Below are positions 61,327 through 64,000 of a DNA stretch of 64,000 nt, piece after piece (position 1 is the first letter of the stretch; each line of letters opens with the position of its first letter). A program made the translations under genes and the position numbers. The notes beneath the pieces were generated by a model. That model searched no databases. It was not told where the DNA came from and saw only the letters and a list, made by a program, of their open reading frames with translations. This stretch comes from Salifodinibacter halophilus (GTDB lineage Bacteria; Pseudomonadota; Gammaproteobacteria; Nevskiales; Salinisphaeraceae), in contig JABEEB010000001.1 in the NCBI GenBank assembly GCA_012999515.1, forward strand, positions 434,001 through 498,000. The letters run 5' to 3'.

Positions 61327-63342
61327 ATGACGGCACTCGAACTTAAGGCAGACATGCAGCCGGCCGGCGATCAGCCGACAGCGATCGAAGGGCTGGTTGA
61401 AGGGCTGGAAGACGGCTTGGCACACCAGGTGCTACTCGGCGTCACCGGCTCCGGCAAGACCTTCACCATGGCCAATGTCGCCATGCGTGCCGGCCGGCCG
61501 ATGCTGGTCATGGCGCCGAACAAAACGCTCGCGGCCCAGCTCTACGGCGAAATGAAAGAGTTTTTCCCGAACAACGCCGTCGAGTACTTCGTCTCCTACT
61601 ACGACTATTATCAGCCGGAAGCCTATGTGCCGGCTTCGGATACGTTCATCGAGAAGGATTCATCGATGAACGAGCACATCGAACAGATGCGGCTGTCGGC
61701 GACCAAAGCGCTGATGGAGCGTCGTGACACGATCATTGTGGCGTCGGTCTCGGCCATTTACGGGCTTGGTGATCCCAGCGCCTATCTGGCGATGGTAATC
61801 CACTTGAATGAGGGCGATGCTGTCGGCCAGCGCGACATCGTCAAGCGTCTGACCGAACTGCAGTACACGCGTAACGATATGTCGCTGGAACGTGGCACCT
61901 ACCGCGTGCGCGGTGAAGTTATAGACGTGTTTCCGGCTGAATCCGATGAAGAAGCAGTGCGCATCGAGCTGTTCGATGATGAGATCGAACGGCTGTCATA
62001 TTTCGATCCGCTGACTGGCGTCGTCTCGCGCAAAGTGCCGCGCCTGACAATCTATCCGAAGACCCACTACGTCACACCGCGCGACCGTATCCTCGGTGCG
62101 ATGGACGAGATCAAAGCCGAATTGAAAGAGCGCGTGGCCTGGTTCGAGTCACAGGGCAAGTATCTCGAGGCCCAGCGCATCGAGCAGCGCACGACATTCG
62201 ATCTGGAGATGATCAACGAGATCGGTTTCTGTTCGGGCATCGAAAATTATTCGCGCTACCTGTCTGGACGCGCTCCCGGTGAACCGCCGCCGTGCCTGCT
62301 CGATTATCTGCCCGACGATGCCATCATGGTGGCCGACGAATCGCACGTAACCATCCCCCAGATCGGTGGCATGTACAAGGGCGACCGCGCACGCAAGCAA
62401 ACGCTGGTCGAGTATGGCTTTCGTCTGCCGTCGGCGCTGGATAACCGACCGCTAACGTTCGAGGAATTCGAAAACGTCGCGCCGCAACTGGTGCACGTCT
62501 CGGCCACGCCGGGGCCGTACGAAACCCGCAATGCCGGCGCGACCGTCGAGCAGGTGGTGCGGCCGACCGGCCTGGTGGACCCGCAGATCGAAACGCGGCC
62601 GGCCAGCAGCGAAGTCGACGATCTACTGTCCGAAATCCAGACCGTGAGTGCCAACGGCGAACGTGTGCTGGTCACGACGTTGACGAAGCGCATGGCCGAG
62701 GACTTGACCGACTATCTGCACGAAAATGGCGTCGCGGTACGCTACCTGCACTCGGATGTGGACACCGTTGAGCGCAGCGAGATCATCCGTGATCTTCGGC
62801 TCGGCGAGTTCGAAGTGCTGGTGGGTATCAATCTCTTGCGCGAGGGCTTGGACATCCCAGAAGTGGCGCTGGTTGCCATACTGGATGCCGACAAGGAAGG
62901 CTTTCTACGCGCCGAACGGTCTCTTATCCAGACCATCGGTCGCGCCGCGCGCAACGTCGATGGCCGGGCGATCCTCTATGCGGATAAGCGGACCGGCTCG
63001 ATGCAACGCGCGATCGATGAAACCGAGCGCCGGCGCGCGAAACAGATCGAGTTCAACGAACGCCACGGCATCACGCCGACGACCATTCAAAAAGCAGTGG
63101 CCGACGTCATGCGCCACGGCTACGAAGAATACGATACGGCCAAACAGCGCAAGAAAGTCGCTGAAGTTGGCGAAGACTACGCCAAGATGTCGCCGAGTCA
63201 GGTTGCCAAGGAAATCGAGGCGCTCGAGAAACAGATGTTCAAGCACGCCGAGAATCTGGAGTTCGAAGAGGCCGGTCAGGTGCGCGATCAGATTGCCAAG
63301 ATCCGGGAACAAGCGTTGGAATTGCCGGCTGAAACCGGGTAG
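61327..63342 (+). CDS. uvrB: Excinuclease ABC subunit B
   Basis: 671 residues; the DNA helicase-like damage verification subunit. Walker [13 protein letters not shown], beta-hairpin region [15 protein letters not shown], helicase motif [14 protein letters not shown], the late [12 protein letters not shown] motif and the C-terminal UVR domain ([21 protein letters not shown]). Full length. I did not find an obvious LexA box (CTGT-N8-ACAG) in the 65 bases upstream. Confidence 0.97.
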   Translation: MTALELKADMQPAGDQPTAIEGLVEGLEDGLAHQVLLGVTGSGKTFTMANVAMRAGRPMLVMAPNKTLAAQLYGEMKEFFPNNAVEYFVSYYDYYQPEAYVPASDTFIEKDSSMNEHIEQMRLSATKALMERRDTIIVASVSAIYGLGDPSAYLAMVIHLNEGDAVGQRDIVKRLTELQYTRNDMSLERGTYRVRGEVIDVFPAESDEEAVRIELFDDEIERLSYFDPLTGVVSRKVPRLTIYPKTHYVTPRDRILGAMDEIKAELKERVAWFESQGKYLEAQRIEQRTTFDLEMINEIGFCSGIENYSRYLSGRAPGEPPPCLLDYLPDDAIMVADESHVTIPQIGGMYKGDRARKQTLVEYGFRLPSALDNRPLTFEEFENVAPQLVHVSATPGPYETRNAGATVEQVVRPTGLVDPQIETRPASSEVDDLLSEIQTVSANGERVLVTTLTKRMAEDLTDYLHENGVAVRYLHSDVDTVERSEIIRDLRLGEFEVLVGINLLREGLDIPEVALVAILDADKEGFLRAERSLIQTIGRAARNVDGRAILYADKRTGSMQRAIDETERRRAKQIEFNERHGITPTTIQKAVADVMRHGYEEYDTAKQRKKVAEVGEDYAKMSPSQVAKEIEALEKQMFKHAENLEFEEAGQVRDQIAKIREQALELPAETG

Positions 63343-63366
63343 GGCGGCTTGATTTGGAGCACCCTC

Positions 63367-63395
63367 TTGTCTGCACGCCGTTTAATCGGTATCTT
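63367..63395 (+). promoter_or_regulatory. Promoter of tRNA-Val
   Basis: -35 TTGTCT (63367-63372), 17-base spacer, -10 TATCTT (63390-63395), 12 bases before the tRNA. Confidence 0.65.
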
Positions 63396-63407
63396 TCACG
63401 CTTCAAC

Positions 63408-63484
<77 letters not shown>

Positions 63485-63629
63485 CAGTTTTTAATAGACG
63501 CCCGGTGGGTGTGTGCAGCGTTGTTTGCAGCAATGCTTGCATTAGTACGCCCGTCTTACGATTGACCAATGACCCGGCGCGTTATCCGGCCACATAGGTG
63601 GTCAGGACATCGACCAGTAAGAACGCGCT

Positions 63630-64000
63630 ATGCCCGCCATCACGCTGCCGGACGGTACTACTAAGCAGTTCGACCGCGCCGTGACTGGCATGGAAGTAGC
63701 TGAGAGTATCGGTGCTGGTCTCGCTAAAGCAACGCTCGCCGCGCGCGTCGATGGCAATTTGGTCGATACCTGCGTTCCGATCGAGCACGACGCTGCTGTC
63801 CAATTGGTTACGGCCAGCGAGCCGGATGGCTTGGATATCATCCGCCACTCCTGCGCACATCTTCTAGGTCAGGCGCTGAAAACACTATACCCGGGCGTTC
63901 AGATGGCGATCGGTCCGGTGGTCGAGAACGGCTTTTATTACGACGTGGCGTTGGATGAAGCCATCGGACCGGAAGAGCTCGAGACCATCGAAGCACGGAT
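63630..64000 (+). CDS. thrS: Threonyl-tRNA synthetase, N-terminal part
   Basis: The first 123 codons run off the window edge. The TGS domain ([20 protein letters not shown]) is followed by the editing domain start, with [19 protein letters not shown] holding the metal-binding His residues of the editing site, and [14 protein letters not shown]. The 145 bases between tRNA-Val and this start show no operator-like stem that I can support. Ribosome-binding site weak. Confidence 0.95.
   Translation, partial: MPAITLPDGTTKQFDRAVTGMEVAESIGAGLAKATLAARVDGNLVDTCVPIEHDAAVQLVTASEPDGLDIIRHSCAHLLGQALKTLYPGVQMAIGPVVENGFYYDVALDEAIGPEELETIEAR

Noticed and set aside
63485..63629. thrS leader operator resembling tRNA-Thr
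   Set aside because: No anticodon-like stem-loop pair could be drawn with confidence.

Overview
The window is GC-rich chromosomal DNA of a gammaproteobacterium. The evidence is gene order: pcnB-folK-panB-panC-panD, ruvC-ruvA-ruvB-ybgC-tolQRAB-pal-cpoB, def-fmt-rsmB beside dprA-topA-tsaC-hemF, and hemX/hemY at the left edge. Gene content and codon habit would fit a Salinisphaera-like lineage, but that genus guess is an inference and was not checked against any database.

Region 1 (1-12.8 kb) holds the end of a heme-biosynthesis operon (hemY), a YeeZ-like epimerase, a tripartite RND efflux operon on the minus strand (outer-membrane factor, adaptor, pump) facing away from a Bcr/CflA-type MFS exporter, a small periplasmic helical protein, endonuclease V, aroE and uppP. 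Region 2 (12.8-23.7 kb, minus strand) is one nearly gapless chain: LysM lipoprotein, dprA, topA, tsaC, hemF, oxyR, slt, cca. Region 3 (23.7-45.4 kb, plus strand) is core housekeeping: def-fmt-rsmB, fdhD, pcnB-folK, panBCD, pgi, nnr-tsaE, yebC-ruvCAB, the complete Tol-Pal system, queE-queC and tRNA-Lys.

Region 4 (45.4-51.6 kb) is accessory: a decayed serine recombinase, an AT-richer Tat-exported phospholipase C, a sulfotransferase and a QseBC/PmrAB-type two-component pair. Region 5 (51593-61141) is an integrated element of about 9.5 kb. It is bounded by a 21-bp direct repeat of the 3' end of tRNA-Asn(GTT). It carries a tyrosine integrase, a serine resolvase with repeats upstream, several small phage-type genes on the minus strand, and many broken genes: a virion-like gene with an in-frame stop and a lost 3' end, a lysozyme tail, a nuclease head and a shortened Rha-type regulator. 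It reads as a decaying prophage or phage satellite. Region 6 (61.1-64 kb) returns to core genome: tRNA-Asn, uvrB, tRNA-Val(GAC) and the start of thrS.

I did not find a convincing new multi-gene system. The most informative observations are the non-AUG starts (AUU for pcnB, probably AUC for the YeeZ-like gene), the exactly definable island with its att repeats, the repeat clusters near the resolvase, and the readable decay of phage and recombinase genes. No rRNA, CRISPR array or intact insertion sequence was seen.
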